64,000 nt of DNA from Cryptomeria japonica (lineage: Eukaryota; Streptophyta; Pinopsida; Cupressales; Cupressaceae), in contig NC_081412.1 of assembly GCF_030272615.1 (NCBI RefSeq), forward strand, positions 140,031,747 through 140,095,746, given 5' to 3'. The translations under genes were made by a program, and so were the position numbers. Numbering within the stretch: the stretch's first letter is position 1; every line of letters begins with the position of its first letter. Under the pieces are notes generated by a model. The model worked only from the letters and a program-made list of their open reading frames with translations. It did no database searches and was not told the DNA's origin. Of the stretch, positions 1-11,374 are shown one piece after another.

Positions 1-1374
1 TTCATTTTTTTCAATCGAATTCCCTGAAAAGCTGTGTAGAATCTGTGAAGGTGCATATTGTTGATAGGATCATCCAATGGTTCTCCTTCTAGTGTTGATA
101 ATTGATATGTAGTTGAGCCAAAAATTGTTGTAATGACATAAGGACCAAGTCAATTTGGTTCAAACTTGCCCCTTTTCTCTCTATCTTGTTGATTTTTTGG
201 GTTTTCTCTTAGGACCAAGTCACCCACCTCAAATGTGAAAGGTTTCACTTTTTTATTGTAGTTGTGACTCATGCATTGTTGATATGATTTCAAGTGATTG
301 AATCTAGTTTTTCGACGCTCATCTAACAATTCTAAAGCTTGCAAGTGGGAGACCCTGTAGTCTTCATCACTAATAAGATCGCGTAAGGAGACTTGTAAAG
401 ATGGTAACTTGACCTAAATGGGAAAGATGGCTTCAACAACATAAACAAGTGAATAGGAAGTAGTTCCAGTGGGTGTGCGAACACTTGTGTGATAGGCCCA
501 TAGTGTGAGATTAAGTTGGATGTGTCAATTGCAACCAACATCATTGACTATATTTTTAAGGATTTCGAGAATAGTTTTGTTCAATGCCTCAGCTTGACTA
601 TTGCCTTGGGGGTAGTATGGAGTGGAAAAGAAATGATGGATATGGAATCAGTCAAAAAGCTCACAAACATATTATTTTTGAAAGGATGCTCGTTGTTTGT
701 GATGATGGAAATGAGAACACCATATTTGCAAATGATATAATTAAGGATGAAAGTTGCAATCTTCTAATCAGTGATTTAGATAAGAGGGGTAACCTCAATC
801 CATTTTTTAAAATACTTAGTGGTTGTGATAATGAATTTATGGTCGTTGGATGATGGAGGGTGAATCTTGCCTATGAGATCAAGTCCCCACTGGCAAAAGG
901 GTCATGGAGTAGCGATCGGCTGAAGTTCCTATGTTGGTGCATGAATTAGGTCTCCATGAATCTGACATTGCTTGCATTTATTAACAAAATGATATCAGTC
1001 ATTTTCCATTGTAGGCCAGTAGTAACCAATCCTCATAAGTTTCTTAGCTAAGGTTGGACCACTAGAGTGAGCCCCACATATACCTTTATGGACTTCACAC
1101 AATGTGATTTGAGATTCCTCACTCATCTAAGAAGAGTACTATCAAGACCCCATCGGTAAAGTGTGTCGGCTATGATGATGTAGTGAGAGGTTTGGCAAAT
1201 GAAGGTACAACATTGATTATTGGAAAGGTTGGGTGGAAGGGTGTTATCATGGAGGTAAGTGAAAATGTCATCATACCAAGGGGAATTGGGACCAATAACA
1301 CATATTAATTCATATGGAGTGATCTTATATGCAAGGATCAAAATATTATCCACCAAGAACTCACAACGGGTCAT
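1..1374 (-). pseudogene. Gypsy-1 integrase remnant
   Basis: The integrase of Gypsy-1 would join element cDNA into host DNA. The N-terminal part (1123-1374) keeps residues seen in the zinc-binding region of the intact-looking homologue at 34.9-35.4 kb. The catalytic core (about 345-1120) is recognisable only by nucleotide similarity to 34.6-34.9 kb and is full of stops. The C-terminal part (150-344) keeps the module around FEVGDLVLRE that follows the core in gypsy integrases. An in-frame TAG at 1378-1380 separates it from the upstream RNase H. The same junction in Gypsy-2 also carries a TAG. Non-functional as it stands. Confidence 0.75.
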
Positions 1375-1377
1375 GTT

Positions 1378-1785
1378 CTATGGCATATCAATCAAGGAGG
1401 CAATGGTAGCCATAACATTTGCAGCTTGATTGTTCTCTCCTGGTATTTTCTCAAAGACTATCTTAGTAAAGTACTTCTTGAAGTCGTCCACCATTTTCTT
1501 GTCAAGAATTAGTTCCTCATCTTTGGTTTGATAATCATCATTTGTTTGATGAATCATAAGTTGAGAGTCCCTAAAAACATGAAGTTCCTCGATTCTCCAT
1601 TGTACTGATATTTTTAGACCTATTGTCAATGCCTCATATTCTACAATATTGTTCATACAAGGGAAGGATAGTCGATATGATTTTGGAATAGAATCCCCTT
1701 GAGTTGTGATGAATAGTATGCCTGCTCCTGCTCCATGTGTAAATGATCCATCAAAATATAATTGCCATAATCTTGATTTTATCAC
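1378..1785 (-). pseudogene. Gypsy-1 second (plant-type) RNase H domain
   Basis: An open stretch of 135 codons reads LYFDGSFTHGAGAG near the start, then NIVEYEAL and a later RDSQLMI. The D...E...D pattern is that of the RNase H fold acquired by Tat-lineage gypsy elements in addition to the retroviral-type RNase H. The equivalent in Gypsy-2 reads LYFDGSYTRHGSG, NIAEYEAL and GDSQLVI. It ends in a TAG directly before integrase. The first RNase H lies just upstream (1930-2083) and is interrupted by the Copia insertion. Confidence 0.8.
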
Positions 1786-2083
1786 TGTAAAGATGGAGAT
1801 TCATCTAGAAATTCTAATACAAGAGGAGAATCGTTGATCATTGGTGTATCTGCAATGACATGTCCTTTGATTGATTTTCTATCAACATTTACTCAATATC
1901 AAATTCGCTTAACATCATTACCTACTTAGCCAACATGTATGTGAGAGTTGCTTTATTGAGTAGATATTTAAATGGATCAATTCTTGCTATGAGCTTCATT
2001 TTTTGAATTAGGATGTAATGACGCAGTTTTTGCAAAGCAAAAACTATGGCAAGACAGGCATGCTCAATTGGAGTGTAATTAAT
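1786..2083 (-). pseudogene. Gypsy-1 first RNase H, left half
   Basis: This minus-strand stretch encodes the distal part of the retroviral-type RNase H/connection region. Recognisable pieces correspond to the ACLAIV, LRHYI and LIARIDP-type residues that are intact in Gypsy-2 at about 35.9-36.1 kb. The frame is interrupted exactly at 2083/2084 by the Copia-type element 2084-10816. The other half of the same coding strand resumes at 10822, after the duplicated TTAAT. Confidence 0.7.
2079..2083. repeat. Target-site duplication TTAAT, left copy
   Basis: The five bases TTAAT immediately precede the LTR edge at 2084 and are repeated at 10817-10821 right after the other LTR edge. With both copies and the element removed to one, the Gypsy-1 RNase H frame reads through, which supports the assignment. 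Confidence 0.85.
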
Positions 2084-2264
2084 TATTAGACATAATGCAC
2101 CACTAAGAGGGGGGTGAATCAGTGGTTCTTAATATTTTTCCCTTTAACTAACTTATGTGTGTATACTGGTTATGGGGTCTAACACAATGAATACTTATCA
2201 GTTAGTGAGGAAACCAACACAAAAGAAATCACACACAAAGGGACATCTCAAAACACCAGTATGT

Positions 2265-2296
2265 ACGAGGAAAACCCAAGATGGTAAAAACCTCGG
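2265..2296 (-). other. Conserved LTR hairpin motif (copy 1)
   Basis: On the plus strand the sequence reads ACGAGG-AAAA-CCCA, a short spacer, TGG and CCTCG. The arms CGAGG/CCTCG and CCCA/TGG pair as an imperfect stem. The same arrangement occurs in four other LTRs of the window (8355-8385, 12321-12350, 18642-18670, 45388-45415), always near the U5 end. Confidence 0.6.
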
Positions 2297-4196
2297 TGAG
2301 CAATGTTGTTGGAGTCTACTGCTCCAATCCAAACTCACAATAAAACTCTATTAAAATGTTTACAACACCAACCCAAGGAGCTATAACCCCTGACTTGTGT
2401 ATGGGATACAACCCAAAGGAGCTACAACCCCTGATTTAGGGCACCAACCCCTGACTAATTTATGGGCACCAAACCCTACTAGTTTATGTGCTACAACCCC
2501 TACATCGAGATACAACTCAGTGTTCACAAAGATAACATCAAATAAAAAATTAATACTACTGTTACAAGTGAATCTTGTAACCATCTCATATACCTCTCTC
2601 TGTTGGTGAGACACCTTCTCATCTATATCGGCTTATTCTTTTGTTGCTTCCTTGCTGGTAAACTCTATTGGTTCACCTCTCCTCTATTCTTCTATACTAG
2701 ATCTCCTCCTCTCTACTCTGCACTTTACCGGTACTATGCTCTACCGGTTATGTGTCTGCCTTATCTACAGCTTCCTTCACTTTTTCTCTATCGGTATGGA
2801 CACTACAGGTTCTACACTGCTACCCACTGAACACTTCAACCTAGTTCTCCCTCACACTACTCTTCTTTCACATGAATAAGTAACACTGGATCACTTTGCA
2901 ACACTATCTCCCTCTCTTTGGCAACACTACTCTCTCATCCAGCAGCCACCATCTTTGATTTTGGCTTGCATATTTATAGACTTGTTTTCCCGCCAAAAAC
3001 CAATTCAAACTTTGGGCGCTAAGGGGTTCCTCACTTACCTCAAGGTAAAACAAATTCAATCAGATCTTGTCTAATCTGATCTACTAGAAAACCAACTATA
3101 CATTTCCACCATTGTCATGCCTTCCAATACACGTTTTCCAAATATAGAAAACACGGCCCTTTATCTCGACCTACATCTGTCAAACCATCATTAATACCTC
3201 TGTTGTTTCCTTCTTGAGGTCTTCTCACAAACTAATTTTCTTGCTTTGATCTAGGCACCACCAACTCCTTGATTTGTCTCTGTCTCTCATTCTTCCTCGA
3301 GCCACACTCTTCTGATTCGATCCACAAATGACAAGATCCATATTCAATGCACAATAATAGAGATGCCTATCTCTACACGATACTCCACCAACCTCTGCAT
3401 GCTTGCCACTTCTTCTCCTCATGGTATCCAAGTCGACCAACTACCAGCTTAGATCGATGTGTTGGTTCAGGTATCACTGACCAAACACTAAACTGGTTCT
3501 TCTCTTCTACCAGTTTACTAACCATGTCGGTTAAACCCTCAAACCAGTATGTCATCAACTTTGCCCTCTACTTCTCTTTCAATGGACTACTCAATCGGTC
3601 AGGACTCTTGCTAACCTGCCTTATGCACATCTTCATTAGATGGGGAGTCTTGCATCTGCACCTTGTCTATATTACCGGTGAACATTCATACCGGTAAAAT
3701 CTCATGATGACACCATGTCATCAACCCTCAACAAACTCTATCTTCAATCAGGCTATTTTCCTCTATCTGTATTTGCTTAGCCTTGTCTTCTCCCTGATCA
3801 ACTTAGACCATATCACAACCAGTTTTTCAAAGTGACAAACTCATCACTCTTCATCTGTACCGGTATCTCAACATGCCTTCTCAATCAGTCCGGTGCATAT
3901 TCCCGATTTCATTCACTTCAGGCATTCCTTTGATTCACCGGTAGATCCAGTGTGAGCCTTCAAACATCTACCTCTATCTCATCTACCTTATCTCATGGAA
4001 CTATAATGCACACTATGCATAATAGGAGATAAGTTCCACTTACCGACGGGAGTGAGTCCTTGTCATCTACATCCTGCAGTGCATTCATGTGGCTTCCCTG
4101 TTTGTGCCACAAAGCTTCAAATAGGCACATGTGATTCGGTGTGAGCACATTCACTGTCAGTCATTTCTTCTCATGATGACTGCATCTTCATTCGAT

Positions 4197-4376
4197 GGGA
4201 GTCTTCTTGTTCTACAACCACATAGCATACTAGTGACCTATTCATCTTCATCCTGTGGGAGTCTTGTTGTTCTTCAACCACATAGCATACCGATGACCTA
4301 TTCATCTTCATCTTATGGGAGTCTTGGTTTTCTACAACCAAATAGCATACCGGTGACCTATTCATCCTTCTCCTCC
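4197..4376. repeat. 60-bp tandem repeat, three copies
   Basis: A unit beginning GGGAGTCTTSTTG and ending near the following TCATCYT recurs at about 4197, 4257 and 4317, each with an internal ACAACCACATAGCATAC-like stretch. The partner LTR has a single copy around 10267, so the array expanded in (or was lost from) one LTR after insertion. Confidence 0.8.
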
Positions 4377-4865
4377 TATTTTGATATGATTTAGGTAACA
4401 TTCTACCTCTTCATCACAATCAACAGATCAAGCACCTTGCTCATCCTTCTTGTTCACTGGTCATGAGCTTTTCCAGTTGGCAACAACTCACTTAGTTGAA
4501 CTGTCTTCCCCATGCTAGCACATCACTTATCAGTTGACATCCTTTCCTTGCTGGTGATACACTATACCGGTACGGATAACCTTACCATTTCATCCACACA
4601 AGTCAAGCACTAACTTGTGTACCGGTGATTACAGTGATCATTCCTCTGAATGACATTCTCTTCCTTACCTTACTGGCAGTCTAAAACATAAGCTGATATC
4701 AAAGATATCTCATCTTGTACTCCTTCATGATAGTGTTACACATACATCCCTCATACCAGTATTCATCCCATATCGGTTGACATCAATGATAGCAATACCA
4801 ACAATATATCATACCAATTTCATTCTTCTATTTCGGTTGACATCAATGATAATATAATGCCAACA

Positions 4866-6031
4866 ATGTCCCCCTTTGGCATTTATGTCAACTCATATAG
4901 TATTCGGCATACTACAAAATATCTCTCTCTCTCTTTATATGATCCAATTGATTCTCACACATGTAGTATGCAGTATACTATAGAATCTTTATCCCCCTTT
5001 GACAACAATGGCAAAGGGCTGTCAAGATATCAATCCTCCTTGTATTTTCTGGTCACTGACAGAATTCTTTCTTCCCCTTTATCTTCATCGGATGAATCTC
5101 CTCCTTTGATACCACTTGTTATAACTTCTCAAGTCACAACACTTGAGATGGAGGACTCAACCATCAACTGACAATTGAACATGCAAATTTAATATAATTT
5201 GTTAAAATACTCAATTGCAGAGAGATGTGTTAGTGAATACTACTCACCTGTCGGTCAAACTACATCACTTCTCATTTGATCCAAAATTTCTTTAGAGTCA
5301 AATGTGATTGTACTATGAATACAACCAACCAAATGACAAGTAGATACCCATAGCAATGAAACTATCCTCGGTATTCCTACTATAAGTTTCATCATCTGCA
5401 GTTTGGGCAATCAATGCACTTACACTTTTAGGTTCAAGCATGTCGGCCTTGCATCATAACCACTTGAACTCCCCCTGAGTCATACATCTCAGGTCCTTAT
5501 CTTCGATCAAGTCCTAGATCGGGGCTCCAATCATCTCCTTGTATCGGTTGAGCTGTGCAAATGTGATCATATGATGATCTTTCAGCTTCATTATTTTATC
5601 ACAACCTATGACATGATCCTGGATGAACACAATGCCATAAAATGGCATCATCATGCCATAAATTAAACTGGTTAGCCCAAGAGTATGCATGCCAAATCAA
5701 CCTTTGGACCAAAATATGTCATTTGGGTATTTTCCAATACCACCTGAGACATAATACTCACATTTCATGTTACCAGGGCTATTGCAATGATCTCCAATCT
5801 CATTGTCTTGCATAATCTTGCAAGTATCTGTCAGTATCTCCATTCATTGACACAAGCAGTAGTGATCCAACTTTCATCTATAGGTGTGTAGTCAAGGCAA
5901 CCTCTACACACTTTATCATCTCATATTATTCTTTCATACCAGCAGCAGCTTGTTCTTCCAAGTGTCCTTCTTCACTAAGGGGGTTAATGATCAGGTCAGT
6001 ATATTACTCCCCCTAAGATCCTGCATCTTCT
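4866..6031 (-). other. Polypurine tract and non-coding 3' region of the gag-only element
   Basis: Minus-strand AAAGGGGG (4870-4877) lies directly next to the 3' LTR and is the expected polypurine tract for plus-strand priming. The rest, to the gag stop, holds no recognisable domain. It is where a Copia element would normally have protease, integrase, RT and RNase H, about 3.5-4 kb that are missing here. Confidence 0.7.
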
Positions 6032-8098
6032 TTAGGCCTTAAGAGATATCACTTGTGCATTAAATGCACAGTGTCGGTCCATGGTCTTCTTCCTCCATAA
6101 CTGCTTGGTATTATTCTTCTTCCCATTTTCAGGGTTGGGAGCAGGTCTTACCACCTTCTGCTGATGGGTCCTTTCATTTCTGGATTCTACATCACAACTG
6201 GAAGTAGTGCTATAGTAGCACACAACATCCATCCCAACTTCATGATTGGGGAATTTCTTGCTATACCGATTTGACCGTCTGCTTCTGGTCATGTTGTTGT
6301 TACTAGCAACCGAAACCGGTGGACCTCTTGTTCCTATAGGGACATTTCTCCTTTGGTTCCATGTAGGTCTCTGACTTCCATATTCTTTGTATCCACCTTT
6401 TTGACAAGAAAAGTTTCTATATCGGCCTCCATATGATTGCAAGTTCCTCTTCCTGCAATCAAGCACTCTATGCCCAATACCATTGCAGTTATGACAAACA
6501 ATATTTGCATGACCGAGAGAGGGGACATGCATGTATCTACTCCTAGATACATTTTTCTCATAAGCATGATTTCTATGAGATCCTATATTAGTCTTTCTAG
6601 ATCTCTTTCTGCATTCTCCTTCCCTATGGCCATAGCGATTACATGCAAAGCAATAACCCTTAAAATATGGCCTATGATTTATAAATTTATTCTGCCATGC
6701 ATGGAGAGATCTTACTGGTTTAGCATCTCCACTTCTCCTTCCTTGAGAATGGATATTGGGTTGTCCATTCTGTGTAGCCCTTCCATTTGGTCTCTTCTTC
6801 TGCCACACTTGCTTTTCCCTATGGGTGGTAGCATTTCTTTGTCCTATGCTGGTAGGAGGTCCTCTTTGTTGTCTTCTCATTTTCCTACTTCCAGTGAAGT
6901 TGTCTTCTCCCATCTTCCCTTTACCTTTGGTATCTTCATTTTTCCTCCTTCTTGCAGCACTGGTCTTTATTATTGTCTGCAGTTCTTCACCGGTTGTATT
7001 TAGGTCAACCTTCTTCTGAGGAGCATTTCTCATTGTGAAGGTTTGGCCTTTGTTTTCTCCATCTGAGGAGACAAACAAAATGTCATTATGGGGGACATTC
7101 TTGCTAGTGGAGCATTCACTAGAACCACTTCCTAAACCTTTAGTGTCCTTGGCATGATTTTGCTTCTTCAACATTTTGTTCAAAGCATCACTATTGCCAT
7201 CAAACTAGACTCTTACCTTGAGCTCATCCTGACACTTCTTAAGGTCATTTTGGAGAATCTCCATTTCTCCAACCAACTGCAGAAATTCTTTATCTTTAAC
7301 TTCTAGCATAGATGCTAGATCATTACATTGGTACTCCTTGGTGCTTGCTTCTTGAGTCCTCAACCCTAAGATGCATTTCTCAGATTCTTCAAGGCATTTT
7401 TTCATCTGGTTTTTCTCCACTATAGAAGCATTCTTGAATAGCTTGTGTTCCTTTCTTACTATGTTAGGTTCTTCAAGTGCATTTACAAGCTCTCCTTCAA
7501 GGTCAACTTCTGCTTCATTTGATTCTTCCCCTTAACTATCAAATAGATATTGATGGCTAGATCTATCTGCCTTGTCTCCTTCTTCATCATCACTACCAAA
7601 CACATCATGTCGGTAGGATCTATTTGTCTTATCACTTTCAGGTGTCTGCCTCTCATCTTTAGATTCTTGAGCCATGAAGACATGGGTTCCTTCTTCATCA
7701 AATTTGTGGCTGCTAGTGGATCTGCCTTCATCGTCTACACATGTATCTACTGCTTTGTTCTTCTCACTCTCACAAATTGATCCAGTGGTGGAGGTTTTAT
7801 TTCTATAAAGCTTCTTTAGTCTATCCCATAGACTCTTTGCCGCTTTGCACTTAACCACCTGTGAGGAGACATCGTAGGTGAGCCCACTAAATATAGCCTT
7901 CATGACTTCTTCATTGCACATGCATCTTCTTTCTTCTTCAGATCCGGTGGGAGGACTAACATTCCTAGGGAAACCATTAACAACTGACATCCACACATCA
8001 AACCCTAGAGAGGATAGGTAGACTTCCATTCTACAACTCCAAATGGCATAGTTAGATCCATTAAACACTGGAGTAGGGATTGACACTAAACAAACCAT
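6032..8098 (-). pseudogene. Copia-type gag polyprotein, interrupted
   Basis: Capsid/nucleocapsid protein that would package element RNA. From the start ATG at 8098, the first 188 codons (to 7532) show the plant Copia gag fold (NGSNYAIWSCRMEVYL, later AAKSLWDRLKKLY). A Glu/Lys/Leu-rich segment with coiled-coil character follows (7205-7420). Then comes a 383-codon stretch (6032-7183) with a MLKKQ...GLG linker, an Arg/Asn-rich basic region and two CCHC zinc knuckles, CFACNRYGHREGEC and CHNCNGIGHRVLDC. A single TAG at about 7205 separates the last two parts in the same frame, and a frame change lies at about 7.4-7.5 kb. No pol follows. The family assignment is firm; the copy is not functional as read. 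Confidence 0.85.
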
Positions 8099-8157
8099 TA
8101 TGTCCTTAATCTAGAATCTACCTAAGTGAGAGAAAGCTTGATAAATAGGGAACCTAT

Positions 8158-8170
8158 GCTCTGATACCAA
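8158..8170 (-). other. Primer-binding site, initiator-Met tRNA type
   Basis: Minus strand TTGGTATCAGAGC, the standard complement of the plant initiator-methionine tRNA 3' end, lies directly inside the 5' LTR edge at 8172. It fixes the orientation of the element. Confidence 0.9.
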
Positions 8171-8171
8171 T

Positions 8172-10816
8172 TTTTAGACATAATGCACCACTGAGAGGGG
8201 GAGGTGAATCAGTGGTTCTTAATCTTTTTCCCTTTAACTAACTTATGTGTGTATATCAGTTATGGGATCTAACACAATGCACACTTACCGGTTAGTGAGG
8301 AGACCAACACAAAATAAATCACACACAAATGGACATCTCATAACACCAGTATGTACGAGGAAAACCCAAGATGGGAAAAACCTCAATGAGCAATGTTGTT
8401 GGAGTCTACTGCTCCAATCCAGCCTCACAATGAAACTATGTTACAATGTTTAGGGCACCAAACCAAGGAGCTACAACCCTTGATTTGTTTATGAGCTACA
8501 ACCCAAAGGAGCTACAACTCTTGATTTAGGGCACCAACCCAAGGAGCACCAACCCCTAACTAATTTATAGGCACCAACCCAAAGGAGTTACAACCCCTAC
8601 TAGTTTATGGGCTACAACCCAAAGGAGCTACAACCCCTGCATCGAGCTACAACTCAATGTTCACAAAGACAACTTCAAATACAAAATTAATACTACTGTT
8701 ACAAGTGAATCTTGTAACCATCTCATATACCTCTCTTTGTCGGTGAGACACCTTCTCAGCTATATCAGCTCATTCTTTTGCTGCTTCCTTACCGATAAAC
8801 TCTACCAGTTCACATCTCCTCTATTCTTCTCTATTGGATCTCCTCCTCTCTTCTCTGCAACTTTCTTCACTTCTTCTCTATCGGTATCGACACTACCAGT
8901 TCTTCACTAATATCGGTTGAACACTTAAGCCTAGTTCTCCCTCACACTGCTCTACTTTCATATGCAAAAGTAACACTTGATCACTTCGCAGCACTATCTT
9001 CCTCTCTTTGGCATCACTACTCTCTCATCCAGTAGCCACCATCTCTGATTTTGGCTTGCATATTTATAGATTGGTTTTCCCACCAAAAACCAATTCAAAC
9101 TTTGGGCGGTTAGGGTTTCCTCACTTACCTCGAGGCAAACCAAATCTAATCAGATCTTGTTTAATCTGATCTACTAGATAGCCAACTGAACATTTCAACC
9201 ATTGTCACGCCTTCCAATACACATTTTCCCAATATAGAAATCATGGCCCTTTATCTTGACCTGTATATGTCAAACCACTATTAATACCTCTGTTGTTTCC
9301 TTCTCGAGGTCTTCTCACAAACTTATTTTCTTGCTTTCATCTAGGTGCCACCAACTCCCTGATTTGTCTCTTTCTCTCATTCTTCCTCGAGCCACACTCT
9401 TCTGATCTGATCCACAAATCACAAGATCTATATTTAATGCACAATAGTAGAGACACCTATCTCTACACGCACTCCACTGACCTTTGCATGCTTGCCACTT
9501 CATCTCCTCATGGTATCCAATTTGACCAACTGTCAGCTTGGATCAGTGTGTCGATTTAGGTATCACTGACCAAACACTACCAGTTTACTAACCCTGTCGG
9601 TTAAACCTTCAAACCGGTCTATCATCAGCATTGCCCTCTGCTTCTCTTCTGGTGGACTACTCACTCGGTCAACACTCTTGCTAACCTGCCTTATGCACAT
9701 CTTCATCAGATGGGGAGTCTTTTGCATCTTCACCTTGTCCATATTACCGATGAACATTGATACTGGTAAAATCTCATGATGACACCATGTCATCAACCCT
9801 CAACAAACTTTATCTTCAATCAGGCCAGTTGCCTCTATCTGCATTTGCTCAGCCTTGCATTCTCCCTGATCAGCTCGGACCATAGCACAACTGATTTATC
9901 AAAGTGACAAACTCATCACTCTTCATCTGTACCGACATCTCAACATGCCTTCTCAATCAATCCAGTGCATATCCCTGATTTCATGCACTTGAAGCATTCC
10001 TTTGATTCACCGGTAGATCCGATGTGAGCCTTCAAACACCTACCTCTATCTCATCTACCTTATCTCATGGAACTATAATGCACACTATGCATAATACGAG
10101 ATAATTTCCACTTACCGGTGGGAGTGAGTCCTAGTCATCTACATCCTGCAGTGCATTCATGTGGCTTCCATGTTTGTGCAACAAACCTTCAAATAGGCAC
10201 ATATGATCCGGTGTGGGCATATTCACTGTCAGTCATTGCTTCTCATGATGATTGCATCTTCATCTGGTGGGAGTCCCATTGTTCTACAACCACACAACAT
10301 ATTAGTGACCTATCATCCTTATCCTCCTGTGTTGATGTGATTTAGGTAACATTCTACCTCTTCATCACAATCAATAGCTCAAGCACCTTGCTCATCTTGT
10401 TTGTTCACTAGTCATGAGCTTTGTCAGTTGGTAGCAACTCACTTGGTTGACCTGTCTTCCCCATGTCAACACATCACTTATCAGTTGACATCCTTTCCTT
10501 GCTGATGATACACTATCCTGGTACCAGTAACCTTACCATTTCATCCACATAAGTCAAGCACTAACTTGTGTACTAGTGATTCCAGTGATCATTCCTTTGA
10601 ATGATATTCTCTTCCTTACCTTACTGGCATTCTGCAAGAAGAGGTAATCTCAAAGATATCTCATCATGTACTCCTTCATGACAGTGTTACACATACATCC
10701 CTCATACCGGTAGTCATCCCATACCAGTTGACATCAATGATAGAAATACCAACAATCTATCATACCGGTTGCATTCTTCTATACTAGTTGACATCAATGA
10801 CATCACAATGCCAACA
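8172..10816 (-). repeat. 5' LTR of the gag-only Copia element (2645 bp)
   Basis: Partner of 2084-4865. It ends CCAACA at 10816 and is followed by the TTAAT duplication. Between 8455 and 8650 it holds a minisatellite built from 'ACCCAAAGGAGCTACAACCCCTG'-like units (compare the shorter version at 2370-2500). The folded motif is at 8355-8385. Confidence 0.88.
8455..8650. repeat. Minisatellite in LTR (GGAGCTACAACCC units)
   Basis: The phrase GGAGCTACAACCC or GGAGCACCAACCC recurs about eight times, with short AT-rich spacers (CTGATTTA, CTAATTTATAG, CTAGTTTATGG). The copy in the other LTR (2370-2500) is shorter, showing expansion or contraction after insertion. Confidence 0.75.
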
Positions 10817-10821
10817 TTAAT
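10817..10821. repeat. Target-site duplication TTAAT, right copy
   Basis: Identical to 2079-2083 and flanks the gag-only Copia element. Confidence 0.85.
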
Positions 10822-11374
10822 CTTATATCCTACCAATATGCAACTCATATAGTAGATAGATCATTTTTTCCCTTCATGGTCCTATTGTGTCAAAAGTGCC
10901 CTCGGTGTTGTCTTTGTTGCTAATATGTAGAGTATTAATGGTTTTCCTTGAATTGGTGGCATAAGCACTGGTAGATTCAAGAGATGGTATTTAAAAAATT
11001 GAAAGGCTTGTTGGCATTTTTCATCCCACTTAAACTTGATATTCTTATGAATCAAATGTTGAAACGAATGACAATTATTTGCAAGCTATGTTATGAATCT
11101 ATGAATTCATTGGAGCTTTCCTTGCAATGGTCTAAGTTGACTAATGTTTTTAGGAGGCATCTCTAAAATTGCTTTGACTTTTGTTGGATCTACCTTAATA
11201 CCTCATTGTCAAACTATGTATCCTAGGAGATTCTCGGAGATCACTCCAAAGACACATTTCTTGGGATTCAATCTGACTTTATACTTCTCCAAGCGATCAA
11301 AAACCACTAATAAAACATCCAAATGTTCTTCCCTTGTAACTGATTTTCCTAAAAGATCATCAACATATTACTCA
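10822..11374 (-). pseudogene. Gypsy-1 reverse transcriptase (C-terminal part) and RNase H start
   Basis: The minus strand encodes the part of pol between the catalytic YVDD box (11343-11369) and the RNase H. YVDDLLGKS is readable just inside the right edge. The sequence then runs through FGVISENLLGYIV-type residues homologous to Gypsy-2 at 36.3-36.7 kb, to the VGYK stretch that should continue across the TTAAT site at 2083. The coding strand is cut on both sides by the nested elements. Confidence 0.75.

Larger units (their letters stand above)
2084..4865 (-). repeat. 3' LTR of the gag-only Copia element (2782 bp)
   Basis: This long terminal repeat matches 8172-10816 over its whole length. 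On the plus strand it starts TATTAGACATAATGCACC and ends ATGCCAACA, the reverse of TGTTGGCAT. It contains the conserved folded motif at 2265-2296, many ACCGGT-type hexamers in intact or mutated form, and a 60-bp tandem triplication (4197-4376) that is single in the partner LTR. It is unusually long for a Copia LTR. Confidence 0.88.
2084..10816 (-). mobile_element. Copia-type LTR element without pol (gag-only), 8.7 kb
   Basis: Two long direct repeats (2084-4865 and 8172-10816) flank 3.3 kb. The minus strand gives the element orientation: the repeat at 8172-10816 is the 5' LTR, because a sequence complementary to initiator-Met tRNA (TTGGTATCAGAGC on the minus strand) abuts it at 8158-8170. A purine tract abuts the 3' LTR at 4870-4877. 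The LTRs begin TGTTGGCATT in element orientation. The internal region codes for gag only (6032-8098). About 1.15 kb follows gag with no reverse transcriptase, integrase or RNase H. It is non-autonomous by content and must have been copied with enzymes supplied in trans (inference). The LTRs differ by roughly 20-25 mismatches in the first 270 aligned bases by eye, so it is not recent. Confidence 0.88.

Noticed and set aside
16-860. Plus-strand ORFs at 516-740 and 584-853
   Set aside because: They lie antisense to the Gypsy-1 integrase core, whose order and similarity to 34.6-34.9 kb are on the minus strand.
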